Source: an uncultured Bacteroidales bacterium
GTDB lineage: Bacteria; Bacteroidota; Bacteroidia; Bacteroidales; Paludibacteraceae
Direction of reading: 5' to 3'
Length of the DNA stretch: 64,000 nucleotides
NCBI GenBank assembly: GCA_902769535.1
Contig: CACXPH010000001.1
Span: 62,001 to 126,000 of the forward strand
The number at the start of each line of letters is the position of its first letter. Positions within the stretch are counted from its first letter, which is position 1. The translations under genes were made by a program, and so were the position numbers. The notes under the pieces are model-generated. The model worked only from the letters and a program-made list of their open reading frames with translations, did no database searches and was not told the DNA's origin. Positions 18,201 to 25,605 of this stretch are shown here, piece by piece.

Positions 18201-21200
18201 TCGTCCGTATTATTGATGACCACGGTCTGACCTTCGCGGGTCGTTACCGTCAATTGGGGCAGCGAAGCACCCTCGTCGATAGTGAGGGCATAGTTGTACT
18301 TGGTCGGTGCAAAACCGGCGATGGTTGTACCGTCCAACTTCAGGTCAGCAAGCGTCGCGTCGTTGTATTTCTCGATTGTGAACGTTACCATGTAGGTGTC
18401 GATCGTGCCATCTTCTGCGGCCACAGTGATACCCCATTTGCCTTCGGCAAGTTGACCGAAGAAGATCACCTGCGCGTTGTCGTTGGGGATATAACTTACC
18501 TCGGGATAGGTGCTACCTGCAGGCAACGTACGAGTGTAATTCAGTTGCGTTGCAACGAACTCGGACATAGCGACACCATCAATCAGAATCGCCTTGAGCG
18601 TCTTGTTGCTCAGGTATTGGCGCGTGAAGGTAACGGTATAAACCGCCTTGTTGCCTTCTGCATCGGAGACGTGCAGCGAAGCTACCTCACCTTTCCAGAG
18701 CACCTCAACGGTCTGGCTCGGGTCAGCTACGACACCTGCTACGACAGGCAGTGAACCGGTGTAGTTAGCGGTATAAGCGAGCGTGGTCGGTGCAAAACCG
18801 TCGATAGCCACGCCGTCAATCGTGATACCTTGCAGACGAACTGAAGCCGCAGCGCCGGTAGTGAACGTGATCTCGTAGGTATTCGCCGTTCCTTGCTCAG
18901 GTTGCACTTGGATCTGTGCCGTTCCGGCTGCGTACGGCGCGGTGATGGTTACCTGTTGACCGGGAGCCTTGTCCACGGTGATCTGCGGACAGGTAGCAGT
19001 CTCGAGTTGTACGCTGTAGGTCAGATTAGTCTTCACGAAACCAGCCAACGGAACGCTGTCCAGATAGATCATATCGAGGAAGGCGTTCTCGGAAACAGTC
19101 ACGATGAAGGTGACGGTATAGGTCTGCGTTGCGCCACTCTGCGCCGTCACGGTGATGGTCTGAACCTTGCCGTCCAGTACGCTCAGTACGCGTTGCGAAG
19201 CCTCAGCCTTGTCAAAAGTGACAGCAGGGATCTTGCTCACACCTTCCGGCAGGGTAATGGTATAATTCAACTTATTGGCAGCAAAGCCCTCAAGCGCCGT
19301 GCCTCCCACATAGATCATGGCGAGGTTCACATTGCTGGAAGTAGCCACCGAAAAATGGATGACATACGTACGGCTGGCACCGCTCTGCGGACGAACGGTG
19401 ATCTTATAATCGCCTGTGAGACCGCTGATTGTACGAACCGAAGCCGTCTGGAAATTAGCGTCCACGAGTGTGTAAGTCACCTCCGGCAGTACAGTTGTTC
19501 CCTGCGGCAGGTTCACCCAATATTCGTTCGTCTCCGCATCGAAGCCATCGATGAGTTGTCCGTCGAGATAGATAGCCTGGAGCGTGTTCTCGCTGAAGGT
19601 CTGCACGGAGAATGCGATGAGGTAGATACTCGTGCTTCCGTCACCGGCAGTTACCGTAATACGGGTCTTACCGTTCAGACCGGCCGTCGTGATCGTTATC
19701 TTTTGGAACTCATCACCCGGGATGGCTACGATCTCAGGCAGTACCGTAGTACCTACCGGCAGATTGTACGAATAGTTATAAGTGTTCGGGTCGAAGCCTT
19801 CAAGCGCTACGCCACCGATCGTAATGCCGTTCAGCGACGAGTTATCGGACTTCTCCGTGGAGAACACCAGTTTATAAACTGATTGGTCACCGTTGCCGGC
19901 CGTAACCGTCACACGAACCGTTCCGTCCAGTACGCCTTCACCCAATTGGGAAACAGCCACCGTCTGGTACTCATCGCCCTTCTCATAGGTAATCGCCGGA
20001 ATAGCCGTTGTACCGAGCGGGAGGTTGATATAATAGGTGAAGTTATCGGGCTGGTAGTTCTTGATATACCCACCGGCTACCTGCAGGTTCTTCAAATAGG
20101 TGTAGGAAGAAGCCTCGAGTTTGAAATTGAGTTTATAGACCTTGGCGATCTGATTGCCCGGCGTGGTAACGCTGACGGTATATTGTCCGCCATCGATCGT
20201 GGCAGGCGGGTTATAAGCTATCGTCTGCTCTCCATCAGGGTATTTCGAGACAGCCTTAACGGTCGGCATGGTCGTTGTTCCGACCGGCAGCGACACTTTA
20301 TACACGGTCTGCGAAGGCGTGAAGCCCGGCACGGACTTGCCGTTGACGAGGATGTCCTGCAATTCGTTATCAGCCAGCAGTCCTACCTTGAATTGGAGGG
20401 TATAGGTTGCTTTGGAGCTTCCGTTGGCAGCCGTCACATTGATAGTCGCCTTGCCGTTAACAGAGCTCGGCTGTGTGATAGCAATCGTCTGCTTGTCCTC
20501 CTGACCTTCCGCGGTAACAACCGGAGCAGCGGTTGTGCCGTACGGCAGATCAACGTTGTAGTTATACTTGGTCGGACTGAAGCCGCTGAGCGGTTCGCCG
20601 TTAATGTTGATGCCTGCCAATTTGGCGTTGGAACTGGCGGCTCTCTGGAACTGGATCAGATAAACCGTAGTCGATTTGCCGTCTTCTGACTTAACGGTGA
20701 TTTTCGTCGGCTTGTCGGTCAGGTTTCCATTCTCAATAGTGATTTCACTACCGGACAGCTTACGACCGGCGAAACTGACAGTAGTACCGTGTGCGTTGGT
20801 CAACGAGCCTGCACCACGAATCGCCTCGATCTTCGACGGGATAGCCGTCGCATTCTCACCCATAGCGTAGTACTGAACCGCTGTGCTGTTCGGATCAAAG
20901 CCCTTCCACTCTACATCGTCGATATAGAGTTTCTGGATCTTCGACGAATAGATCAACTCGACGTCATCTACGTACAGCGAGTTGCCTGTGTACAGACCGT
21001 CGTTGGCACGGAAGTTCGGGTAGTTAGATGCCGAGAAGATAATATTCATCTTCTGCGGTGTACTGTTGTTCATGTAGTAGATCGGCACGCGGATATTCGT
21101 CCACTGGCCGTACTGCGCGCGCTCACGCCACATACCTTCGGCTACCTGCGTTGCTTTCTGGTTCGTTCCGCACTCGTTTCCATCGAGCGCCTGACGAACG

Positions 21201-21745
21201 TCTGACTCCTCGTCGGTAAAGGTGTCGGTCGTCGAGCAACTACCGTTCTTACCTTTGTACCTGTTGCTCTTAGCCGTTCCCGTCCAGGAATAATAGAGGA
21301 GGTAGAAATCCTCCTTGCTCCAGTTCGAACCGGTACGCTTGATCCACACCGACATAGAGTCCGGACGATAGGTCCAAGAGATACCACCGAAAGTTCCGGC
21401 AGAGGCTTGGCTGATCTGCGCGATACTCGGCAGATACACCCAGGCGTGACCGAGAGAGAAATAACCCGGCGAGGTCTCGGTGATACCCATAGCGCCGACG
21501 TCTTGGTCTTGGACCATGAGACAGTAACCTTTGTTGCCGTGTCCGGTCTCTTTGTGGGCAAAGTTAAACTTCATTCCCACCTGCTCGACGTTCGAGGCAT
21601 TCCAGCCTTTGGGCTGTGCTTCTCCGTCGAAAGTCGTACCTGACCAATCCTCGAAATCCGAGTTCGACACCTGCTGTGCCACCATGGTCATCGGAAGCAA
21701 AATCAATGCTCCGCAGACTAATACACGTTGTAAAAATTTACTCAT
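12206..21745 (-). CDS. Giant secreted cadherin-like repeat protein
   Basis: A 3179-residue exported protein. Signal peptide about residues 1-23; residues about 24-270 and 1550-1765 look like two PCMD (putative carbohydrate metabolism) domains. The remainder is about 30 repeats of 80-95 residues following the pattern LxxIxLDGxxLxGFDPxxxxYxVxLPxGTTxxPxV, then QTVxI, then ITVTAEDGSxxTYxIxF, which is the cadherin-like beta-sandwich family. The last 110 residues (from about SINESIEPTGND) differ and hold no recognisable type IX sorting tail. The start at 21745 is chosen because its signal peptide is complete and a 21796 start leaves an odd 17-residue extension. I infer a surface fibre or adhesin. 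A dedicated promoter lies 65 nt upstream. Repeats diverge enough that recent expansion is unlikely. Confidence 0.88.
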   Translation of the reverse strand: MSKFLQRVLVCGALILLPMTMVAQQVSNSDFEDWSGTTFDGEAQPKGWNASNVEQVGMKFNFAHKETGHGNKGYCLMVQDQDVGAMGITETSPGYFSLGHAWVYLPSIAQISQASAGTFGGISWTYRPDSMSVWIKRTGSNWSKEDFYLLYYSWTGTAKSNRYKGKNGSCSTTDTFTDEESDVRQALDGNECGTNQKATQVAEGMWRERAQYGQWTNIRVPIYYMNNSTPQKMNIIFSASNYPNFRANDGLYTGNSLYVDDVELIYSSKIQKLYIDDVEWKGFDPNSTAVQYYAMGENATAIPSKIEAIRGAGSLTNAHGTTVSFAGRKLSGSEITIENGNLTDKPTKITVKSEDGKSTTVYLIQFQRAASSNAKLAGININGEPLSGFSPTKYNYNVDLPYGTTAAPVVTAEGQEDKQTIAITQPSSVNGKATINVTAANGSSKATYTLQFKVGLLADNELQDILVNGKSVPGFTPSQTVYKVSLPVGTTTMPTVKAVSKYPDGEQTIAYNPPATIDGGQYTVSVTTPGNQIAKVYKLNFKLEASSYTYLKNLQVAGGYIKNYQPDNFTYYINLPLGTTAIPAITYEKGDEYQTVAVSQLGEGVLDGTVRVTVTAGNGDQSVYKLVFSTEKSDNSSLNGITIGGVALEGFDPNTYNYSYNLPVGTTVLPEIVAIPGDEFQKITITTAGLNGKTRITVTAGDGSTSIYLIAFSVQTFSENTLQAIYLDGQLIDGFDAETNEYWVNLPQGTTVLPEVTYTLVDANFQTASVRTISGLTGDYKITVRPQSGASRTYVIHFSVATSSNVNLAMIYVGGTALEGFAANKLNYTITLPEGVSKIPAVTFDKAEASQRVLSVLDGKVQTITVTAQSGATQTYTVTFIVTVSENAFLDMIYLDSVPLAGFVKTNLTYSVQLETATCPQITVDKAPGQQVTITAPYAAGTAQIQVQPEQGTANTYEITFTTGAAASVRLQGITIDGVAIDGFAPTTLAYTANYTGSLPVVAGVVADPSQTVEVLWKGEVASLHVSDAEGNKAVYTVTFTRQYLSNKTLKAILIDGVAMSEFVATQLNYTRTLPAGSTYPEVSYIPNDNAQVIFFGQLAEGKWGITVAAEDGTIDTYMVTFTIEKYNDATLADLKLDGTTIAGFAPTKYNYALTIDEGASLPQLTVTTREGQTVVINNTDDSHQQVIVYAESGATNTYVVTYNRKLSSNALLANILIDGVGIAGFDPNKTEYTDTIAWRSKFVPNVFPIGQLANQTITTYFCRPNGVTKIHVVAQDGVTTQDYFIAFPVRKSKNAMLGDLYLGDDNIEFNFKANKFDYEVVLPYEATACPAVIYEKAEPEQRIDVISRPLGETTQVIVYAENGNSKTYSILFKREELKTRNLLSKIRIVEKDTVLKFEDKEQRDFTIQMPYGSRSFTIEYEKSYPQQTVFVQPGGVNNPTVITVKANNGNVADEVYTLTPVVSTQNPAVLESITINGEPLEGFDMNRFSYVVLSDATSTASPIVLPKGLNGAVATPTIVNHKHYQVMVSKNGFTNTYDLWFYYTKDAVPNADFTSWTTAANNGAPKPTGWNCLADYFDKFDGPASGTHTFGSNDEIVQVTISGSNKGVQLNSKKSAGNFYSGIYGGALGGILPAWITLGTITGSLQVAAGSTFGTDGGIRFRNSPDVMVVRAKTGDVSGSNRVIYQLSGNASKTLEFHTDANTNYKDYTFDLSEANNLVTAPTQLNIILNSFAKEAVGTLTDYNAAEMTVDYVHFTYNHTLTGLKVDAINATMTGNAFSATLTDPERIELPVLSFTGEVADQAQTVTWKAPTKDANYETRTATIRNFAENGTDYTDYTLTVKRPLDTNNVLKDLQLDGVTITGFRADSTDYIVHLPATANRLKDLMPVASTPLQNITTSFADSTMTITVTPEKGSATVYTVKFKTTVSSDATLTSITTDDGALTYNPDQHSYQIEAEQWPLISFVKKSDLQEVTLNNGVITVKAEDGTVGTYTITRVNPTITPNGLIKEFAQGDNVITGFGNTNYTKTESKPAEAILFTRQQDADSVIFVQTETNMTWTVPGSGKTYTWTFQTEASHNAKLAQILLDGANYDDFDPNYSDEPYIIYSDTTLLIDAIGAEAAQQIKTTQTEVHEGVIEGVEYTFEVTAEDGTTKKSYNVRVLRPKNSSAQLAGILLDDVLIDGFDPATTSYTVTLPLPADGVKRTEPQLPNVTYIAGHQGQTVTVEPGTLGNPTNITVVSEDKTDTKYYDLTITSEKSHCSDLSGIIVNGEALDHFESGRHYYSISLKTDGIEIDYTSNDRFQTVQKIIGVIKAGHQYSDTLRVTAEDGSSSDYIVDIYIENQSNDATLANILLDGQKFVDFERAINKDLAFDPGQNSYVIYLPSGTTVLPEVSAQLKMDGQTVDIKQVGDSVLLTVHAMDNSTNQYVLHFVVPLSKNANLSMIFLDGEPLASFDPNYYFYQVTLPVGTHSLPEVVAQKDEEVQTILPIEMDLNKLQATIKVQAEDKSVRENTYVVVFRFTQSDADTLAMIYQDGKPLEGYQPTHKYYALSLPVGTAAFPDISWEEADEWQTVTMDTVEFAADKLIRQIVVTSESGKKNFYTVSYTILKSAIDTLQMIFVDQKQLAGFNANTLEYYYELTAAYAAELDGQVPLVEYISGDEYQTVLVSQVRDSISGKSLGYKSIVTVTAATGASRTYTIHYPVQKSSEATLNMIYLAGKPLANYDAERFVYKVEIDAEASVPVITVLKKEDIQVVEISIDSDVVTIVVTAEDGSHQTYTLTFVRLLSAITTLRDIVLTDANGEVLPATQFPFRPEEFSYTINLSYSATMTISEQLPTIETVKYDALQKTDTTYYLLDNGDVRVDITVTAPNGEDQAVYSLIFHFLKPTDATLVNILLKDEELAGFLPSQTEYTYVHPYGSDVTDFFTAADVEVLLSDKLATYTITQNEEGTLFIRVVAQDGKTEITYIIMQIIGKDSNCLLSLITLDGDTIEGFDSNVTFYTYYLREGATTTPVVDAIPESENAEVSIREVSAGDTCMIICTAADGSVMRYYVYFAISSINESIEPTGNDVVIKRLPGTNQLFVGTIRKDVYFLLMDENGRNLVYELIPTADPNDARIVDDLELGARLNDITDSRSGLVIDVNPGQLYFYTFLYGDKTIIQMFKGDTAKKLKSGKIICQ

Positions 21746-21809
21746 ATTAATTATTTTATTAAATTTATTACGTTTTTGGGCCTTAAAAAGGCGCAATTTT
21801 TATCGGGTG

Positions 21810-21840
21810 CAAAATTACTGCTTTTTTGTCAAGTACACAA
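21810..21840 (-). promoter_or_regulatory. Promoter of the giant gene
   Basis: On the minus strand, TTG (21840-21838), a 20-nt spacer and TAATTTTG (21817-21810), preceded by AAAAAAGCAG and followed by C. The -7 region is nearly identical to the promoter at 6867. Confidence 0.8.
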
Positions 21841-21877
21841 GTACATTATTTATGAAAAGATATACGATTATTAAGCC

Positions 21878-21893
21878 ACACTCTAAAGAGTGT
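21878..21893. promoter_or_regulatory. Palindrome upstream of the giant gene promoter
   Basis: ACACTC, loop TAAA, GAGTGT: perfect 6-bp arms about 38 nt upstream of the -33 element. The intergenic region 21746-22144 holds this, two divergent promoters, an 11-bp array and a partly matching AGAACACTC...GTGTGCT inverted repeat (about 21929-21954). An operator role is a guess. Confidence 0.4.
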
Positions 21894-21974
21894 TGTTAAA
21901 TAGAGTTAGCAAAATGCACTGTTTTCAAGAACACTCAGAAGACAAGTGTGCTAACGATAGGAACATGACCTAAT

Positions 21975-22007
21975 CGTATGTTTATGCTATGTATGTCCTA
22001 TGTTTGT
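21975..22007. repeat. 11-bp tandem array, second copy
   Basis: CGTATGTTTAT, GCTATGTATGT, CCTATGTTTGT, then GCTTATTCGAA, preceded by CCTAAT. Same family and leading word as 6782 and 39623, and again between divergent promoters. Confidence 0.85.
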
Positions 22008-22047
22008 GCTTATTCGAACAAAAAAATGTAACTTTTTTGTCAAAATA

Positions 22048-22079
22048 TTTGCATATTCCAAAAAAATGTTGTACCTTTG
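22048..22079 (+). promoter_or_regulatory. Promoter of the Ig-like protein gene
   Basis: TTTG (22048-22051), 20-nt spacer, TACCTTTG (22072-22079): full Bacteroidota consensus. The leader is about 58 nt. Confidence 0.8.
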
Positions 22080-22144
22080 CAACGCAAAGGTGTAGACTTC
22101 GCAAAACACAAACAACTATACTATTAACCAAAAATCGATTTCTT

Positions 22145-24364
22145 ATGAGAAAATTTACTCAATTATTAGGTTTAGCGCTTGTGGCGCTCCTTCTCTTGCC
22201 GCAGTCGATAATGGCAGAGCAACGCGTAACGATGTATTTCGTGGACGGCAGTGGTAACCGTGTTCGTCAAGTGACGGCTACTATAGGTGAAGAATTTATA
22301 GAACCGACACTGGTGGTTGAGCCTGCTAATACAGGAGGAAGAGTGGTATATGAGTCCACGGACTATAACGTAGCGAATGTAGATATGATGAGCGGCGATG
22401 TGACGTTGGGAACAACAGGAAGAGCAACTATTACCGCTACCTTCGGAGGAACGGAGGAGTATGGCGTCAATAGCGCTTCGTACCAACTCATCGTAGAGGC
22501 GGCACAAGATACGACTCCGGTCGTACCACCTACACCGACTTGTCCTGAGGCACGTTGGAACTTACCGGCAGATAACGTGCTGACGCTGCATGTAGGTGAC
22601 ATAGTAAGCGTGCCCGAATTGATGGGTGGTGCAGGCAGCCTACTGTATCTGAGCATGAAATATATTGACAATATCCGCGTAGCGGAGTTGACGGAGAGTG
22701 ATATGATTTGGGCTCGCGGCGTAGGTACAACCACTTTCACCGGTACGGTTTTACAGGGAGGTGCAGATGGTTCGGGTCAAACGCTCCAGTGCGATTACAT
22801 TTTCACTATCGTAGTAGAAGAAGCGGCTCCGCAGAAAGCAGACCCGCAGTTGTCCTTCAGCGCAACAGAAGTGAATGTAGAGCTCGGCGAGACTTTCGTA
22901 GCTCCGACGCTTCTCAACCCGCATAATATTGAGTTCACGGCTATGAACAGCAAGTGGTACACCAACTGGGATAGCAAGATTGCTTCTGTCAACGAGATGA
23001 CGGGCGCAGTAACGTTGCTTGGCGGTGTTGGTAAAGAGACGATCACCTTCGAGTTCACAGGTAACGATACGTACAAAGGCGGCATGGCAAGTTATGTGAT
23101 CAACGTGACGACTAGCGGACTGGTTGTAGGCGGTGTGCTGGTGAACAACGGCAATGCAGGCGATGTGCTAAACGATGGTTCGATTGTTTGGGATCCAATC
23201 ACCCACACGCTGACAATGACCAATGCTGCTATCAGTGGCGCGAACATCAACCTGACAGGTACAACCACGCAAGTGATCAATGCAGCTATCTATTATGCAG
23301 ACAAATATCCATTGACCGTTGTGCTCAATGGTGGCAATACAATCGCCAATACCGATGCCGGCATTTATACCGAGAATGCTCCGGTTGTGATGAGGGGTGG
23401 CAAAGATGGTGGCAGCATTCGTATCAGCGCTTCGACGGTAGGCGTCAAAGCTGAGGCATTCAAGATCTACCGCTGCTACGTGACGACTTATGGTAACGCA
23501 GCCGGTGTTGCTGTCAACGAACTGGCCGTTGCGACAGGTGGAAACCTGGTAGCACAAGGTGGCATAGCCGCCCAGGCCAACAGCCTCGTGCTGGCCGAAG
23601 ACAACGACGGTGAAGGTATTTCTATCCTGACGGCAGGAGTAGTCTTTAAGAAAGGTACCGGTTTTGTAAATGTAACAGACGGCAAGCAGGTTGCATTCGT
23701 AGAGATTGGTAAAGTAGTTGTTGTGCCGACTACAACCGAGGTGACGACCATAGACTTCACGCAGACCGATCCGGAGGGCGATGAGACAGTGATCTTCAGT
23801 ACGTCCGTCAATGATACGTACAACGAGGAGACCGGTCAGCTCGAGATCTCGACCAGTTTGACCGATGAGCAAGTAGCAACTGCTATGGAAACCCTCATTC
23901 CTGGTTCGAGCGAGTGGATAGACATGCTTCCGGGTTCGCTGGTATTCGATATCCCGGCCGGCGAAGGAACGGTTCGTATCCAGTGTATGACGCTTCCGGG
24001 CTATACGCTCCAAGTGAAGATGGAAGGCAAAGCTGCCGTTTCGCTTACCCAGGTATCGCTGGGCTGGGCTGAAGTGTCGTACAACGTGGTGGAACCGATC
24101 CACGTAGTGATCTATCTGCACGTCGCTTCCGGTTCTGCGCCTGCTCGCATCGCTGCTAATATGGAGGATACGGATCCGACCGTTGGCGCCTATATCCAGG
24201 CTGTGAAGATTGCTCCGAAGAACGCTCCGGATCCTAACCCGACAACGGCTATCGAGATCATCGAGGCTAACCAGGGCGAGAACGGCAAGATTCTGATGAA
24301 CGGACAACTGTTTATCATCCGTGAGGGCCGCGTATTTACCGCGACAGGTGCACAGGTGAAATAA
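22145..24364 (+). CDS. Secreted protein with Ig-like and beta-helix-like domains
   Basis: A 739-residue exported protein starting at MRKFTQLLG (22145); the signal peptide ends IMA. Residues 25-120 and about 235-330 are bacterial Ig-like beta-sandwich segments (NVDMMSGDVTLGTTGRATIT and SVNEMTGAVTLLGG are the same motif). Residues about 335-480 have short repeated turns (VLNGGNTIANTDAGIYTENAPV, broken here at 22 by family pattern) like a parallel beta-helix or carbohydrate-binding repeat. The end, KILMNGQLFIIREGRVFTATGAQVK divided around its G turns, is the common Bacteroidales C-terminal tail module. A ligand- or polysaccharide-binding role is possible, but I recognise no catalytic motif. It is transcribed divergently from the giant gene and ends at a hairpin terminator. 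Confidence 0.8.
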   Translation: MRKFTQLLGLALVALLLLPQSIMAEQRVTMYFVDGSGNRVRQVTATIGEEFIEPTLVVEPANTGGRVVYESTDYNVANVDMMSGDVTLGTTGRATITATFGGTEEYGVNSASYQLIVEAAQDTTPVVPPTPTCPEARWNLPADNVLTLHVGDIVSVPELMGGAGSLLYLSMKYIDNIRVAELTESDMIWARGVGTTTFTGTVLQGGADGSGQTLQCDYIFTIVVEEAAPQKADPQLSFSATEVNVELGETFVAPTLLNPHNIEFTAMNSKWYTNWDSKIASVNEMTGAVTLLGGVGKETITFEFTGNDTYKGGMASYVINVTTSGLVVGGVLVNNGNAGDVLNDGSIVWDPITHTLTMTNAAISGANINLTGTTTQVINAAIYYADKYPLTVVLNGGNTIANTDAGIYTENAPVVMRGGKDGGSIRISASTVGVKAEAFKIYRCYVTTYGNAAGVAVNELAVATGGNLVAQGGIAAQANSLVLAEDNDGEGISILTAGVVFKKGTGFVNVTDGKQVAFVEIGKVVVVPTTTEVTTIDFTQTDPEGDETVIFSTSVNDTYNEETGQLEISTSLTDEQVATAMETLIPGSSEWIDMLPGSLVFDIPAGEGTVRIQCMTLPGYTLQVKMEGKAAVSLTQVSLGWAEVSYNVVEPIHVVIYLHVASGSAPARIAANMEDTDPTVGAYIQAVKIAPKNAPDPNPTTAIEIIEANQGENGKILMNGQLFIIREGRVFTATGAQVK

Positions 24365-24390
24365 ACACGATTTCATCATCAATTAGCAAA

Positions 24391-24416
24391 AGGGACTCCG
24401 TGGGGTCTCTTTTTTT
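24391..24416 (+). terminator. Rho-independent terminator
   Basis: AGGGAC pairs with GTCTCT (one G-T pair), followed by eight T. It lies 27 nt after the Ig-like gene and just before the bat operon promoter. Confidence 0.8.
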
Positions 24417-24433
24417 CGCAAATAAGTATGTTT

Positions 24434-24449
24434 TGGCACAGTTTTTGCA
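24434..24449 (+). promoter_or_regulatory. Sigma-54-type promoter before moxR
   Basis: TGGCAC-A-GTTT-TTGCA matches the sigma-54 -24/-12 consensus TGGCACGnnnnTTGCW at all but one defined base, with GG and GC spaced correctly. The predicted start is near 24460, 26 nt before moxR. No sigma-54 activator gene is in the window, so this rests on the sequence match alone. Confidence 0.55.
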
Positions 24450-24485
24450 TACAATAAATCGGAAAATTATAATATACATTATACT

Positions 24486-25481
24486 ATGCAAAATCCAGTG
24501 GATATTCGGGAACTCCAGGAGCGGGTAGAACGCGAGAGTTCGTTTGTAGATGCCTTGACATTAGGCATGAATCAGGTCATTGTCGGCCAGAAACATTTGG
24601 TTGAGAGTTTGTTGATCGGTCTGTTGAGCGACGGACACATCTTATTGGAAGGTGTGCCGGGTTTGGCTAAGACCTTAGCTATCAAGACTTTAAGCGATTT
24701 AATCAAGGCTGATTTTAGTCGTATTCAGTTTACTCCGGACTTGCTACCGGCAGATGTTATCGGTACACAGATTTACAGCCAGAAAAGCGAAGAGTTCACG
24801 GTGAAACGTGGTCCTATCTTCGCTAATTTTGTGTTAGCCGATGAGATTAACCGTGCGCCGGCGAAGGTACAGAGTGCGTTGCTCGAGGCGATGCAGGAGC
24901 GTCAAGTGACGATCGGAGAGAAGACGTTTAAGTTGGATGATCCGTTCCTGGTACTGGCGACGCAGAACCCGATCGAGCAGGAAGGTACGTATCCGCTGCC
25001 TGAGGCACAGACCGACCGTTTTATGCTGAAGGTAGTGATCGGTTATCCGAAGAAAGAAGAGGAGCAGGCGATCATCCGTCAGAATATCGCAAGCGAGAAG
25101 AAGACCGTACTGCCGATCTTGAGTACGGCAGATATCATCAAGGCACGTAAGATCGTAGAAGAGGTGTACTTGGACGAGAAGATCGAGAAGTACATCGTAG
25201 ATATCGTGTTTGCGACGCGTAATCCGGAAGAGTACGGGCTGAAGGACCTCAAGCAGATGATTGCGTTCGGTGGAAGTCCGCGTGCAAGTATTAACCTCGC
25301 CAAGGCTGCTCGTGCGTACGCGTTCATTCATAGAAGAGGATACGTAACGCCGGAAGATGTACGTGCCGTTTGCTTCGACGTGCTGCGTCACAGAATTGGG
25401 TTGACGTACGAGGCAGAGGCTAATAACGTCACGACCGAAGATATCATCACGGAAGTGCTGAATGCGGTTCAAGTGCCTTAA
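24486..25481 (+). CDS. MoxR-family AAA+ ATPase
   Basis: A 331-residue cytoplasmic ATPase of the MoxR family, chaperone-like partners of von Willebrand factor A proteins. Walker A is GVPGLAKT (residues 56-63), Walker B is VLADEINRAPAKVQ (about 118-131), with sensor 1 ATQNPIEQEGTYPLPEAQTD split at its Gly and a C-terminal lid domain. It is the first gene of the Bat operon; in Bacteroides the homologous cluster is linked to aerotolerance and stress survival. A sigma-54-like promoter precedes it. The next gene begins 124 nt downstream, an unusually large gap for this operon. Confidence 0.92.
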   Translation: MQNPVDIRELQERVERESSFVDALTLGMNQVIVGQKHLVESLLIGLLSDGHILLEGVPGLAKTLAIKTLSDLIKADFSRIQFTPDLLPADVIGTQIYSQKSEEFTVKRGPIFANFVLADEINRAPAKVQSALLEAMQERQVTIGEKTFKLDDPFLVLATQNPIEQEGTYPLPEAQTDRFMLKVVIGYPKKEEEQAIIRQNIASEKKTVLPILSTADIIKARKIVEEVYLDEKIEKYIVDIVFATRNPEEYGLKDLKQMIAFGGSPRASINLAKAARAYAFIHRRGYVTPEDVRAVCFDVLRHRIGLTYEAEANNVTTEDIITEVLNAVQVP

Positions 25482-25605
25482 GCGCTCACTACCCTCGTAC
25501 ACGCGCCAAAACTCCGTTTTAGCGATAGGTACTCGGGTGTGCTCGCTTTCCCCATCGCAAACACTGCGTTGGTTTACGCTGGGGGCCCCAATAAATCGAT
25601 GATTT
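25482..25605. other. Hairpin-rich gap inside the bat operon
   Basis: No reading frame of note. Contains AAAAC-TCC-GTTTT (25508-25520), GCGAT (25522-25526) pairing with ATCGC (25554-25558), GCGT/ACGC (25566-25579) and GGGGGCCCC. All other junctions of the operon overlap or are 1-2 nt, so this 124-nt stretch stands out as a possible processing or attenuation element or an inserted palindrome cluster. Confidence 0.45.
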
